Origin: a bacterium
GTDB taxonomy: Bacteria > Elusimicrobiota > Elusimicrobia > Elusimicrobiales > UBA9959
Assembly (NCBI GenBank): GCA_021786295.1
Contig: JAJYNO010000026.1
Span: 1-64,000 of the forward strand
Direction: 5' to 3'
Length of the DNA stretch: 64,000 bases
Below, piece after piece: positions 58,027 through 64,000 of this stretch; the stretch's first letter is position 1; each line of letters begins with the position of its first letter. The notes under the pieces are model-generated. The model was given only the letters and a program-made list of their open reading frames with translations. It was not told where the DNA came from and made no database searches. Both the position numbers and the translations under genes were made by a program.

Positions 58027-58526
58027 GGGGACTGCTGCCTCTTTTCCTCCTCTCCCTGGCGGCCTGCGGCGGCGGCGGCGCGCGCGAAGCCGCGCCCGGG
58101 GTCAGCCTGCTCGGCGACTTCTCCATAGCGGAGACCTCCCCGGCCGGAGCCAAATGGAAGCTGAACGCGGAAAAAGGCAGAATGGACGAGAGGCGGAACA
58201 CGATGATCTTCTCCTCGCCTGACATAAAATTCTACGACGGCGGCGCCGTCTCCTCGGAGATAACCGCCCGCTTCGGCTCCCTGAAGATGGGCGAGAGATC
58301 GGCGGTGCTCAACGACGACGTCGTGGTGGACGCCCGCAAGGACGGCATGCGCCTGACCACCACCAGGCTTTACTACAGCTCCGCCCGCGGCAAGATCTGG
58401 ACCGAGGAGCCCCTCATCATCTACAGGGGGCGCACCGTTACCAGGGGCCGCGGCTTCACCGCCAATCCGGACCTCTCCGAGATAGAGATACACCATCAGG
58501 AGACGCGGCTTGGAGGCCAGAAGTGA
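58023..58526 (+). CDS. lptC: LPS export protein LptC
   Basis: 167 residues. Lipobox-like LSLAAC at Cys 15, unlike the transmembrane anchor of E. coli LptC but seen in other phyla. The domain has the LptC/A fold: AKWKLNAEKGRMDERRNTMIFSSPDIKFYDGG, ... LNDDVVVDARKDGMRLTTTRLYYSS. It bridges LPS from LptFG to LptA. TTG start in a TTGA overlap with kdsD, and GTGA overlap with lptA. The first codon is not certain, but the operon context is firm. Confidence 0.85.
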   Translation: MRGLLPLFLLSLAACGGGGAREAAPGVSLLGDFSIAETSPAGAKWKLNAEKGRMDERRNTMIFSSPDIKFYDGGAVSSEITARFGSLKMGERSAVLNDDVVVDARKDGMRLTTTRLYYSSARGKIWTEEPLIIYRGRTVTRGRGFTANPDLSEIEIHHQETRLGGQK

Positions 58527-59257
58527 GACCGCTCCTGTTCGTCGCCCTCCTGCTGCTGGCGCCCGGACTGCTGTCGGCCGAGGACGACTTTCTCCGGGGC
58601 TCGGTGGTCAAGAGCGACAAATGGACGCTGGACAGGGCGAAGGACCTGGAGATCTTCGACGGAGACGTCTCCTTCAACAACCCCCTTTACTCCCTAAAAG
58701 CCGACAACGCTGTCTACCGCCGAAAGGACCAGGCCTGGGACATGAGGGGAAACGTCTACATGCTGCGCCGCTTCACGGACGGTTCGCAGGTGCAGGTGGA
58801 CTGCCACCGGGCCCACTACCTGGAGCAGCAGGAGGCGGCCACGCTGCTCCGCGGCCAGCTCCCGGTGCGCATGAAGTACACCGGCCCCGACGGGCGGGTG
58901 CTCAGGGGCCGCTCGGACAGCGCGGTGGCCCAGAACAAGAAGGGCCTGATGACCTTCGACGGGAGCTTTTCCCTCTCCACCGACAATCTGGACATGTACT
59001 CGCAAAAGGGGCTCTACGACAACTCCGACGCCACCTTCCTGATGTACGACTCCACGCCGCTCGCGGTCGGGACGCGCGAAGGCTACGACTTCGCGATAAA
59101 CGCCGAGGAGATAAAGTTCTTCCGGGATAGCCGGGACATAAAGTTCTATAATAGGGTTAAAGGCTGGGTGAAAGACCCCGGCGACGGCAGCGCGGAGAAG
59201 GCGGCGAAGCGCGGCGCCCGGAACGAGGGGCCCGCTTCCGGCGCGCAGGACATATGA
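58523..59257 (+). CDS. lptA: LPS export periplasmic protein LptA/OstA
   Basis: 244 residues with a signal peptide (about 1-18, ending LLSA). Repeating OstA-type beta units: DLEIFDGDVSFNNPLYSLKADNAVYRR, AWDMRGNVYMLRRF and ADNLDMYSQKGLYDNSD-like segments. It forms the periplasmic LPS bridge. It is longer than E. coli LptA (185) and has a Lys/Ala/Gly-rich tail. GTG start overlapping lptC; ATGA overlap with lptB. Confidence 0.85.
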   Translation: MRPLLFVALLLLAPGLLSAEDDFLRGSVVKSDKWTLDRAKDLEIFDGDVSFNNPLYSLKADNAVYRRKDQAWDMRGNVYMLRRFTDGSQVQVDCHRAHYLEQQEAATLLRGQLPVRMKYTGPDGRVLRGRSDSAVAQNKKGLMTFDGSFSLSTDNLDMYSQKGLYDNSDATFLMYDSTPLAVGTREGYDFAINAEEIKFFRDSRDIKFYNRVKGWVKDPGDGSAEKAAKRGARNEGPASGAQDI

Positions 59258-59973
59258 GACTCGAGTGCGAACTTCTTGAGAAATCCTTCAGCCGCCGCCA
59301 GGTGGTCAACGGCATCTCCCTTCACATAGACTCAGGCGAGGTCTGCGGCCTGCTCGGGCCCAACGGGGCCGGCAAGACCACCACTTTCCACATGCTGGTC
59401 GGCTTCCTCGAGCCAGACTCCGGCAAGGTGTTCCTGGACGGCCGCGACGCGACCAGGGACCCGATGTACGCCCGCGCGCGCGGCGGCATAGGCTACCTGG
59501 CCCAGGAGCCAACCGTCTTCCGCGGGCTGACCGTGGAGGAGAACCTGGAAGCCATACTCGAGCGGACCACGCCGGACCGCAAGACGATGAAGGCCCGCGT
59601 CGAGTCCCTGCTGGGCGAGTTCGGGCTGCTGAAGCTGCGCGGACAGAAGGCCTGGACGCTGTCGGGCGGAGAGAAGCGGCGGCTGGAGGTGGCGCGGGTC
59701 ATGATCAACGACCCGCGCATCATCCTGCTGGACGAGCCCTTCGTGGGCATCGACCCGATCACGGTCAGCGACCTGAAGAAGATCATCCTGCACCTGAAAC
59801 AGAAGGGCATCGGGGTGCTGATCACGGACCATAACGTGCGCGAGACGCTCTCCATCACCGACCGCTCCTACCTGATCTACGGAGGGCAGATCCTCATAGA
59901 CGGCGACGCTAACGCCCTGCTCAGCGACCCCAAGGCGCGAGAGCTCTACCTCGGCTGGGACTTCAAGCTGTAA
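59254..59973 (+). CDS. lptB: LPS export ABC transporter ATPase LptB
   Basis: 239 residues. Walker A GPNGAGKTT, Q-loop LAQEP, signature LSGGEKRRLEVARVM, Walker B IILLDEPFVGIDPITVSDLK and the switch His in LITDHNVRET, all in the LptB pattern. It powers LPS extraction with LptFG, which are not in the window. It is the last gene of the kdsA to lptB run. Confidence 0.95.
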   Translation: MRLECELLEKSFSRRQVVNGISLHIDSGEVCGLLGPNGAGKTTTFHMLVGFLEPDSGKVFLDGRDATRDPMYARARGGIGYLAQEPTVFRGLTVEENLEAILERTTPDRKTMKARVESLLGEFGLLKLRGQKAWTLSGGEKRRLEVARVMINDPRIILLDEPFVGIDPITVSDLKKIILHLKQKGIGVLITDHNVRETLSITDRSYLIYGGQILIDGDANALLSDPKARELYLGWDFKL

Positions 59974-60010
59974 GCCGCGCGATCGGACCACGGGCTTCTC
60001 TTCCGCGGTC

Positions 60011-60040
60011 CCCGGCGCGTTAGCCGGCGGATGCGCCGGG
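60011..60040. terminator. Hairpin between lptB and the convergent TPR gene
   Basis: CCCGGCGC/GCGCCGGG (60011-60018 with 60033-60040), 14-base loop. A second stem GGACC/GGTCC (59985-59989 with 60007-60011) lies just before it. No T-run is present on either strand, so termination may need a factor. Confidence 0.4.
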
Positions 60041-60044
60041 AGGA

Positions 60045-61100
60045 CTAGGTGAAGGTCTCCAGGTGTGTGTGGAGGCCGTGACGGCGGATGTGTTTCATAG
60101 CGGCCGAGTGCTGTTCTTCGGCGCGGGCGGTATGGCCCATCAGGTAGTAGAGGTTGGCCAGCGAGAGCAGCGTAAGCGCCTCGCCGCGGGGCTCGGAGCG
60201 GCCCTTGAAGAGCTTAGCAGCGCGCCTATAGTTCTTCAGCGCCGAAGAGAAATCCCCGTCCTTCCTGCGGATCTCCCCCATTCCCCACTCCACGAAACCC
60301 AGGTCCGCCCAATCCGAGAGCGACGAGTAAAGCTTGTGCGCGCGCTCGTAGCCCGCATAGGCCTCATCCAGGCGGCCCAGTTGGCGCAGCACGTTGGAGG
60401 TCCCGCATTCAGCGTACGCCTTGGCGAAGGTATCGTCGGTCTTAGCGAAGAACTTGCGGGCCCGCGCATAGCATTCCAGCGCGCGGCCCATGAAACCCGC
60501 CACCCGCAGGATGCCGCCCAGGCCGAACAGCGCATAGCCCGCGGCAGCCTCGTCGCCGTCCTTCTCCGCGGCCTTCAGCGAGCCATCAAAAGCGGCTATC
60601 CCGTCCTCGTAACGCCCCTGCAGCCTGTAAAGCCCGCCCAGAGCCCACAGGACAAAGGCCTGCCCGGAGAGGTCTTTCTCCCTGCCGTATACCTTGTAAA
60701 GCCCTTCCAGCAGCTTCGCCGCCTCGGACAGGCGCCCGGCGAGCCGCAGCGCCAGCGCCCACTCCAGCCGCGCGTCCTCTTCAGATACGCCAAGTTTTTT
60801 AGATAAACCGAGAGCCTTCCTGGCGGAATCAAAAGCGCCTTTTTCATTGCCGAGCGCCCTGAAGCAGCGCGCCCCGCTCAACAGCGCCTCCAGCAGCAGT
60901 TCTTCGTCGCGGGCCGCAGCCTTGCGCGCAGCCGCATATTCATTAAGAGCTTCGCCGAACAGCCCCAGCCCCCGCAGAGCCTCCCCCTTCAGGAACAGCC
61001 TTCTTCCCTTCTCCGCTCCCGGCCCCACCCCTTTCAACGCTTTCAGCGCCTTCGCAAATTCCCCGTTATCCAGAAGTTCTTCTATCTTTTCGATTTTCAT
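60045..61100 (-). CDS. Tetratricopeptide-repeat protein
   Basis: 351 residues with no signal peptide, made of about eight TPR units of 34-40 residues (RLFLKGEALRGLGLFGEALNEYAAARKAAA, FVLWALGGLYRLQGRYEDGIAAFDGSLKAA, EWGMGEIRRKDGDFSSALKNYRRA). It probably serves as a cytoplasmic scaffold; the partner is unknown. I choose the ATG at 61100 because AGGA lies in range upstream; an ATG at 61124 has its purine run too close. It stands alone, convergent with lptB. Confidence 0.8.
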   Translation of the reverse strand: MKIEKIEELLDNGEFAKALKALKGVGPGAEKGRRLFLKGEALRGLGLFGEALNEYAAARKAAARDEELLLEALLSGARCFRALGNEKGAFDSARKALGLSKKLGVSEEDARLEWALALRLAGRLSEAAKLLEGLYKVYGREKDLSGQAFVLWALGGLYRLQGRYEDGIAAFDGSLKAAEKDGDEAAAGYALFGLGGILRVAGFMGRALECYARARKFFAKTDDTFAKAYAECGTSNVLRQLGRLDEAYAGYERAHKLYSSLSDWADLGFVEWGMGEIRRKDGDFSSALKNYRRAAKLFKGRSEPRGEALTLLSLANLYYLMGHTARAEEQHSAAMKHIRRHGLHTHLETFT

Positions 61101-61158
61101 GATGTGTTTTCCTGACGAAGTCATCCCTCGCCAGGCCCCGGCTTAGCATCTCGCGGCC

Positions 61159-61941
61159 CTAAATAAGTTTCCCGCAGACCTTATCCAGCGGGCAGGAGGC
61201 GCAGAGAGGTTTCGACTTCCTGCAGAAATCCTTGCCCAGCCTCACTAAAAGAGCGTGATACTCATTATACACTTTTACGTCGGGCCCCACCCCCCCCTCG
61301 AAAAGCCCCTTCCAGCCCTCGTACGAAAGCCCCCGCGCGATCCCCATCCGCTCCCCGATACGCCGCGTATACGCGTCTATCACGAAGGTCCTCTTAGCTC
61401 CCGCGTACAGCGCCATGGAATCCGCAGTCTCCGGCCCCACCCCCCTGTACGAAAGCAGCTCGGACCGGAGTCCTTCCGGAGAAGCGGAAGAGAACCAGGC
61501 CTCGAAGCCCTCCTTGTGCTCGGCCAGCGCGCGCCGGCAGAACTCCTTGAGCCGCCCGGCCTTCTGCCTGAAGTAGCCGCTGCTGCGCAGCGCCTTCTCC
61601 AGCCGCGGCAGCGGGCAGGACGCTATCTTCGCCGGGGACATCAGCCCGCCCCGCCAGAGCGCCTCCAGGGCCTTCTCGACGTTGGCCCAGGCCGTGTTCT
61701 GCGTAAGCAGGGCGCCGACGCAGATCTCGAACATCCCTCTTTCGGTAAGAGGCCCGTAGAATCCAGGCATATAGACGGGCTCAGCGCTTCCCGCGGGCGT
61801 GACGGGCCACCAGCCCTGCGGGCCGAAAGCCTTCAGCAGGAGGGCGTAGACCTTCCTTATTCTTTGGGCAGCAGCCGCTTTATCTCCCGGAGCAGATCGT
61901 CCAGGTTGTACGGCTTTTTCATGAAATTCCGGGCGCCGCAT
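61159..61941 (-). CDS. Endonuclease III-like HhH-GPD DNA glycosylase with [4Fe-4S] cluster
   Basis: Up to 260 residues; the conserved core begins near residue 27 (RIRKVYALLLKAFGPQGWWP). FEICVGALLTQNTAWANVEKAL is the family start, and the HhH motif is LLSYRGVGPETADSMALYAG with catalytic Asp in FVIDAYTRRIG. The lyase Lys of Nth is replaced (GPETAD, not GRKTAN), so it is probably a monofunctional glycosylase. The cluster motif is C-x6-C-x2-C-x5-C near the end. The only ATG overlaps the response regulator by 85 bases; a non-standard start nearer 61865 is possible, so the true 5' end is uncertain. Confidence 0.8.
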   Translation of the reverse strand: MRRPEFHEKAVQPGRSAPGDKAAAAQRIRKVYALLLKAFGPQGWWPVTPAGSAEPVYMPGFYGPLTERGMFEICVGALLTQNTAWANVEKALEALWRGGLMSPAKIASCPLPRLEKALRSSGYFRQKAGRLKEFCRRALAEHKEGFEAWFSSASPEGLRSELLSYRGVGPETADSMALYAGAKRTFVIDAYTRRIGERMGIARGLSYEGWKGLFEGGVGPDVKVYNEYHALLVRLGKDFCRKSKPLCASCPLDKVCGKLI

Positions 61942-62231
61942 TGTTTGGCCTTTTCCATGCTCTCGGGAGTGTCCAGGGTGGAGATTATCAGCACGGGCGT
62001 GTGGCGGGTCAGGTTGTCGCGCATCAGCGCGTTGCAGACCTCGTACCCGTTGAGCTTGGGGAGCAGCAGGTCCAGCAGGATCAGGTCGGGCTTCTCGCGG
62101 CGGGCCAGGGCCAGGCCGGCGACGCCGTCGGAGGCGTGCAGCACTGCATACCCTTCGGCGGCCAGCACCTCCTTAAGCACGCCCGAGGCGGACTTGCTGT
62201 CCTCTATCAGCACTATCTTGCGCGGGGTCAT
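61857..62231 (-). CDS. Single-domain response regulator
   Basis: 124 residues forming one REC domain: KIVLIEDSKSASGVL (acidic pair), phospho-Asp in LILLDLLLPKLNGYEV, Thr/Ser in VLIISTLDT and Lys in ARNFMKKPYNLDDL. There is no output domain, so it must act by protein contact, like CheY or Spo0F. The ATG at 62231 overlaps the carbonic anhydrase stop (ATGA); an upstream extension to 62303 is just that gene in another frame. No histidine kinase is nearby. Confidence 0.87.
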   Translation of the reverse strand: MTPRKIVLIEDSKSASGVLKEVLAAEGYAVLHASDGVAGLALARREKPDLILLDLLLPKLNGYEVCNALMRDNLTRHTPVLIISTLDTPESMEKAKQCGARNFMKKPYNLDDLLREIKRLLPKE

Positions 62232-62740
62232 TTCCGGCCGCCGTCCCTGTAGGCGGCCATCAGACGCATGTAGTTCTGCTCCGACTTCAGCAGCCCGCCG
62301 CATTCTTCGTCCGTCAGCTCCCGCCTGACCTTGGCCGGCATCCCCATCACCATGCTGCGCGGCGGTATCTTAGAACCCGGCGGCACGAGGGCGCCGGCGG
62401 CGATTATGCAGTATTCCCCTATCTCGCTCGCCATGACCACCGCGCCCATCCCTATCAGGCAGTGCGCGCCGACGCGGGAGCCGTGCACCACGGCCGAATG
62501 GCCGATAGTGACGCCCTCGCCGATGACCACGGGCGTGCCGCCGTCGGGATGGATGCAGGCCAGGTCCTGCACGTTGGTGCCGCGGCCTATCTCTATACTG
62601 TCCACGTCGCCGCGCACGACAGCGCCCGGCCAGACCGAGACGTCGGCGGCCAGACGGACCCTGCCGATGACGCAGGCCGAAGGATGCACCCAGGCGCCGG
62701 AGGCCAGCTCCGGGGCCGTTCCCATGAACTCCTCAATCAT
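62228..62740 (-). CDS. Gamma-carbonic anhydrase-family protein
   Basis: 170 residues, a left-handed beta-helix of hexapeptide repeats (VIGRVRLAADVSVWPGAVVRGD, IEIGRGTNVQDLACIHPDG, VVIGEGVTIGHSAVVHGSRVGAHCLIGMGAVV). The zinc His ligands are present (IHPD, GHSAVVHG). YrdA/PaaY-type members are numerous and many show no or weak carbonic anhydrase activity. Overlaps at both ends (ATGA) place it in one operon with the flippase-like protein and the response regulator. Confidence 0.88.
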   Translation of the reverse strand: MIEEFMGTAPELASGAWVHPSACVIGRVRLAADVSVWPGAVVRGDVDSIEIGRGTNVQDLACIHPDGGTPVVIGEGVTIGHSAVVHGSRVGAHCLIGMGAVVMASEIGEYCIIAAGALVPPGSKIPPRSMVMGMPAKVRRELTDEECGGLLKSEQNYMRLMAAYRDGGRK

Positions 62741-63792
62741 CTTGCCCTCCCGTGGCGGGAATGCTCTCCGGTGTACTTCGGCTCAGTGGCGCGAAGCCAC
62801 CAGTAGACCAGGACGCTGGCGAAGGCCGGCAGCAGGTAATAAAGGAAGCGGAAGATGAGGCTGGCGGCCAGGGCCTGGGCCACCGGCACGCCCATTCCGG
62901 AGAAAGCCGCCGTCATCGCGGCCTCCATAGCTCCCAGCCCGCCAGGCAGTATAGGGATCACGGTCATCACCATGCCGAACGCGAAACCGGCGACCAGCAT
63001 CGTAGCCCCCATGGAGACGCCGACGGCCTTGAAGGCGAAATAGAGGATAAGTATGTTGCTGAGCCAGTCCGCGAAGATGTAGCCGATCACCACAGGCAGC
63101 TCGAAGCGGCGGCTGTGTATCGTCCGGATGCCCTCGTCCAGCTGCCTCTCGAACTTGTCGAAGTTCTCGTGAGGGATCTCCTTCCTGGAAAAGAAATAAA
63201 TGACCTGGTTGACGGCCAGGAAAAGCCTGCGCCCCCAGGAAGTGCGCAGTTCGTGGTGGAAGAAGAGCAGGGTCAGCAGGAAGGCGAAGGTCAGCACCGC
63301 CCCCACTCCTATGACCGACTCCAGTATGCTATGGTGGAATTCCGGCGTCTGCAGGAACTGCAGGACGGCCCCCTGCACCACTATGACGGCCAGCGAAAGG
63401 TAGATCAGGACGGTTATGACCACCGAGGAGGTGACGCTGGCGCCGTAGGGGACCTTGCGCTTGCCCAGCAGGTGCGCCCGAGTAGCGAAGCCGCTGATGC
63501 CCGCGGAGGAGACGAAGTAGTTGACCGTGGTGGAGACGAAGGCCACCGAGAAGGTCTCGAGGAAGGGCAGTCTGTGGCCAAGTATGCGCAGGACCTCCCA
63601 CAGCGACAGCCCCATCAGGATGTAACTGGCGACGGAGAACAGCAGCGAGCACAGCAGGAAGAAAACGTCGGCGGACCTCAGAGTGTCCAGAAGGGAATCC
63701 AGGTTGGGATATACCAGCCAGGCCAGGATGGCCAGGGAGAGCAATATGGGGGCGTAGACCGCCAGTTTCTTGCCCACGGAGACCTTTTTCAT
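62737..63792 (-). CDS. Lysylphosphatidylglycerol synthase-type flippase domain membrane protein (UPF0104)
   Basis: 351 residues with about eight transmembrane segments. Family landmarks are FVSTTVNYFVSSAGISGFATRAHLL in the first half and MTVIPILPGGLGAMEAAMTAAF near residue 290. This matches the membrane half of MprF (LPG flippase) without the synthase domain. Such stand-alone proteins may flip or sense lipids. It is first in a four-gene minus-strand operon. Confidence 0.87.
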   Translation of the reverse strand: MKKVSVGKKLAVYAPILLSLAILAWLVYPNLDSLLDTLRSADVFFLLCSLLFSVASYILMGLSLWEVLRILGHRLPFLETFSVAFVSTTVNYFVSSAGISGFATRAHLLGKRKVPYGASVTSSVVITVLIYLSLAVIVVQGAVLQFLQTPEFHHSILESVIGVGAVLTFAFLLTLLFFHHELRTSWGRRLFLAVNQVIYFFSRKEIPHENFDKFERQLDEGIRTIHSRRFELPVVIGYIFADWLSNILILYFAFKAVGVSMGATMLVAGFAFGMVMTVIPILPGGLGAMEAAMTAAFSGMGVPVAQALAASLIFRFLYYLLPAFASVLVYWWLRATEPKYTGEHSRHGRAR

Positions 63793-63813
63793 AAATTTGA
63801 TAAAATCAGTTTA

Positions 63814-63819
63814 TATAAT
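63814..63819 (+). promoter_or_regulatory. -10 box upstream of nadB
   Basis: TATAAT, 39 bases before the nadB ATG. The upstream AT-rich region is shared with the divergent flippase-like gene. No clear -35. Confidence 0.4.
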
Positions 63820-63858
63820 TATGGCCTTCCAGGGAAAGATGCGGGCCCGGAGAAATCC

Positions 63859-64000
63859 ATGACGGCGCATGAATTCGACTTTATAGTGGTAGGAAGCGGG
63901 GCGGCCGGACTGATGGCCGCACGCAAGCTGGCGGCGGCCGGACGGGTAGCCGTCGTGACCAAGCGGGACCCCGAGACCTCCAACAGCGATCTGGCGCAGG
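63859..64000 (+). CDS. nadB: L-aspartate oxidase, N-terminal fragment
   Basis: The first 47 codons before the window ends. The peptide begins MTAHEFDFIVVGSGAAGLMA, then ARKLAAAGRVAVVTKRDPE and TSNSDLAQ: an FAD-binding Rossmann start whose spacing and T-x-N-S-x-x-A-Q stretch fit NadB, the first enzyme of NAD synthesis. Fumarate reductase flavoprotein is the alternative within the same superfamily. GGAG at 63849 precedes the ATG. Confidence 0.75.
   Translation, partial: MTAHEFDFIVVGSGAAGLMAARKLAAAGRVAVVTKRDPETSNSDLAQ

Overview
This 64 kb window is GC-rich, densely packed chromosomal DNA from a Gram-negative, probably anaerobic or facultative bacterium. It carries lipid A, Kdo and heptose genes (lpxK, waaA, kdsB, kdsA, kdsD, lptC-A-B, heptosyltransferases), outer-membrane proteins, pyruvate:ferredoxin oxidoreductase and an NfnAB-type transhydrogenase. 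The surface proteins with stem-fibre repeats, the PorV/PorQ-like protein and the C-terminal sorting-type domains fit a deep lineage such as Elusimicrobiota. That placement is inference; there is no rRNA gene to test it. I see no phage, insertion sequence, transposase, CRISPR array or rRNA operon. One tRNA (Arg, anticodon TCG) is present.

Layout. 0-2.7 kb: the start of a PFOR gene (minus), a palindromic element, and nfnB-nfnA. 2.8-6.1 kb: a DUF3015, DUF4105 and lipoprotein-hydrolase cassette. 6.1-11.8 kb: a TetR-controlled RND/TolC efflux operon without an adaptor gene. 11.8-15.9 kb: PepT with a catalytically degenerate paralogue, divergent from a DUF47/PiT phosphate pair. 15.9-22.4 kb: BaiN-like flavoprotein, class II aldolase, a PPC-domain protein with era, a lipid kinase, an unknown anchored protein and a FecR-domain protein. 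22.4-30 kb, all minus: a five-gene envelope operon (HEAT protein, large secreted metallopeptidase, PorV/PorQ-like protein, FlgP/LPP20-like and FlgT-like lipoproteins).

30-41.4 kb, plus: tRNA-Arg (minus), then yebC-ruvC-ruvA-ruvB-spoIID-queA, tgt, yajC-secD-secF, an unknown gene and waaA. 41.4-45.9 kb, minus: a 1319-residue repeat-rich surface protein and a small secreted protein with a sorting-type C-terminus. 46-60 kb, plus: an almost continuous LPS core and lipid A region, including a GT9 protein with a duplicated N-terminal half, a deacetylase, a second GT9, lpxK, gmhB, a methyltransferase, DUF3108, a heptose kinase, kdsB, pyrG, kdsA, a zinc-ribbon membrane protein, kdsD and lptC-lptA-lptB. 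60-64 kb: a TPR protein, then (minus) a flippase-like membrane protein, gamma carbonic anhydrase, single-domain response regulator and endonuclease III-like protein, and finally the start of nadB (plus).

Genes are tightly coupled: many neighbours share ATGA, GTGA or TTGA stop/start overlaps. Several operons open with a good -10 box only 6-9 bases before the ATG and no Shine-Dalgarno sequence, which points to leaderless transcripts. The points most worth following are these leaderless starts, two hairpin-rich intergenic elements, the PorV/sorting-domain peptidase operon with FlgP/FlgT-like lipoproteins and no flagellar genes, the adaptor-less RND operon, the degenerate M20 and RuvA proteins, and the composite GT9.
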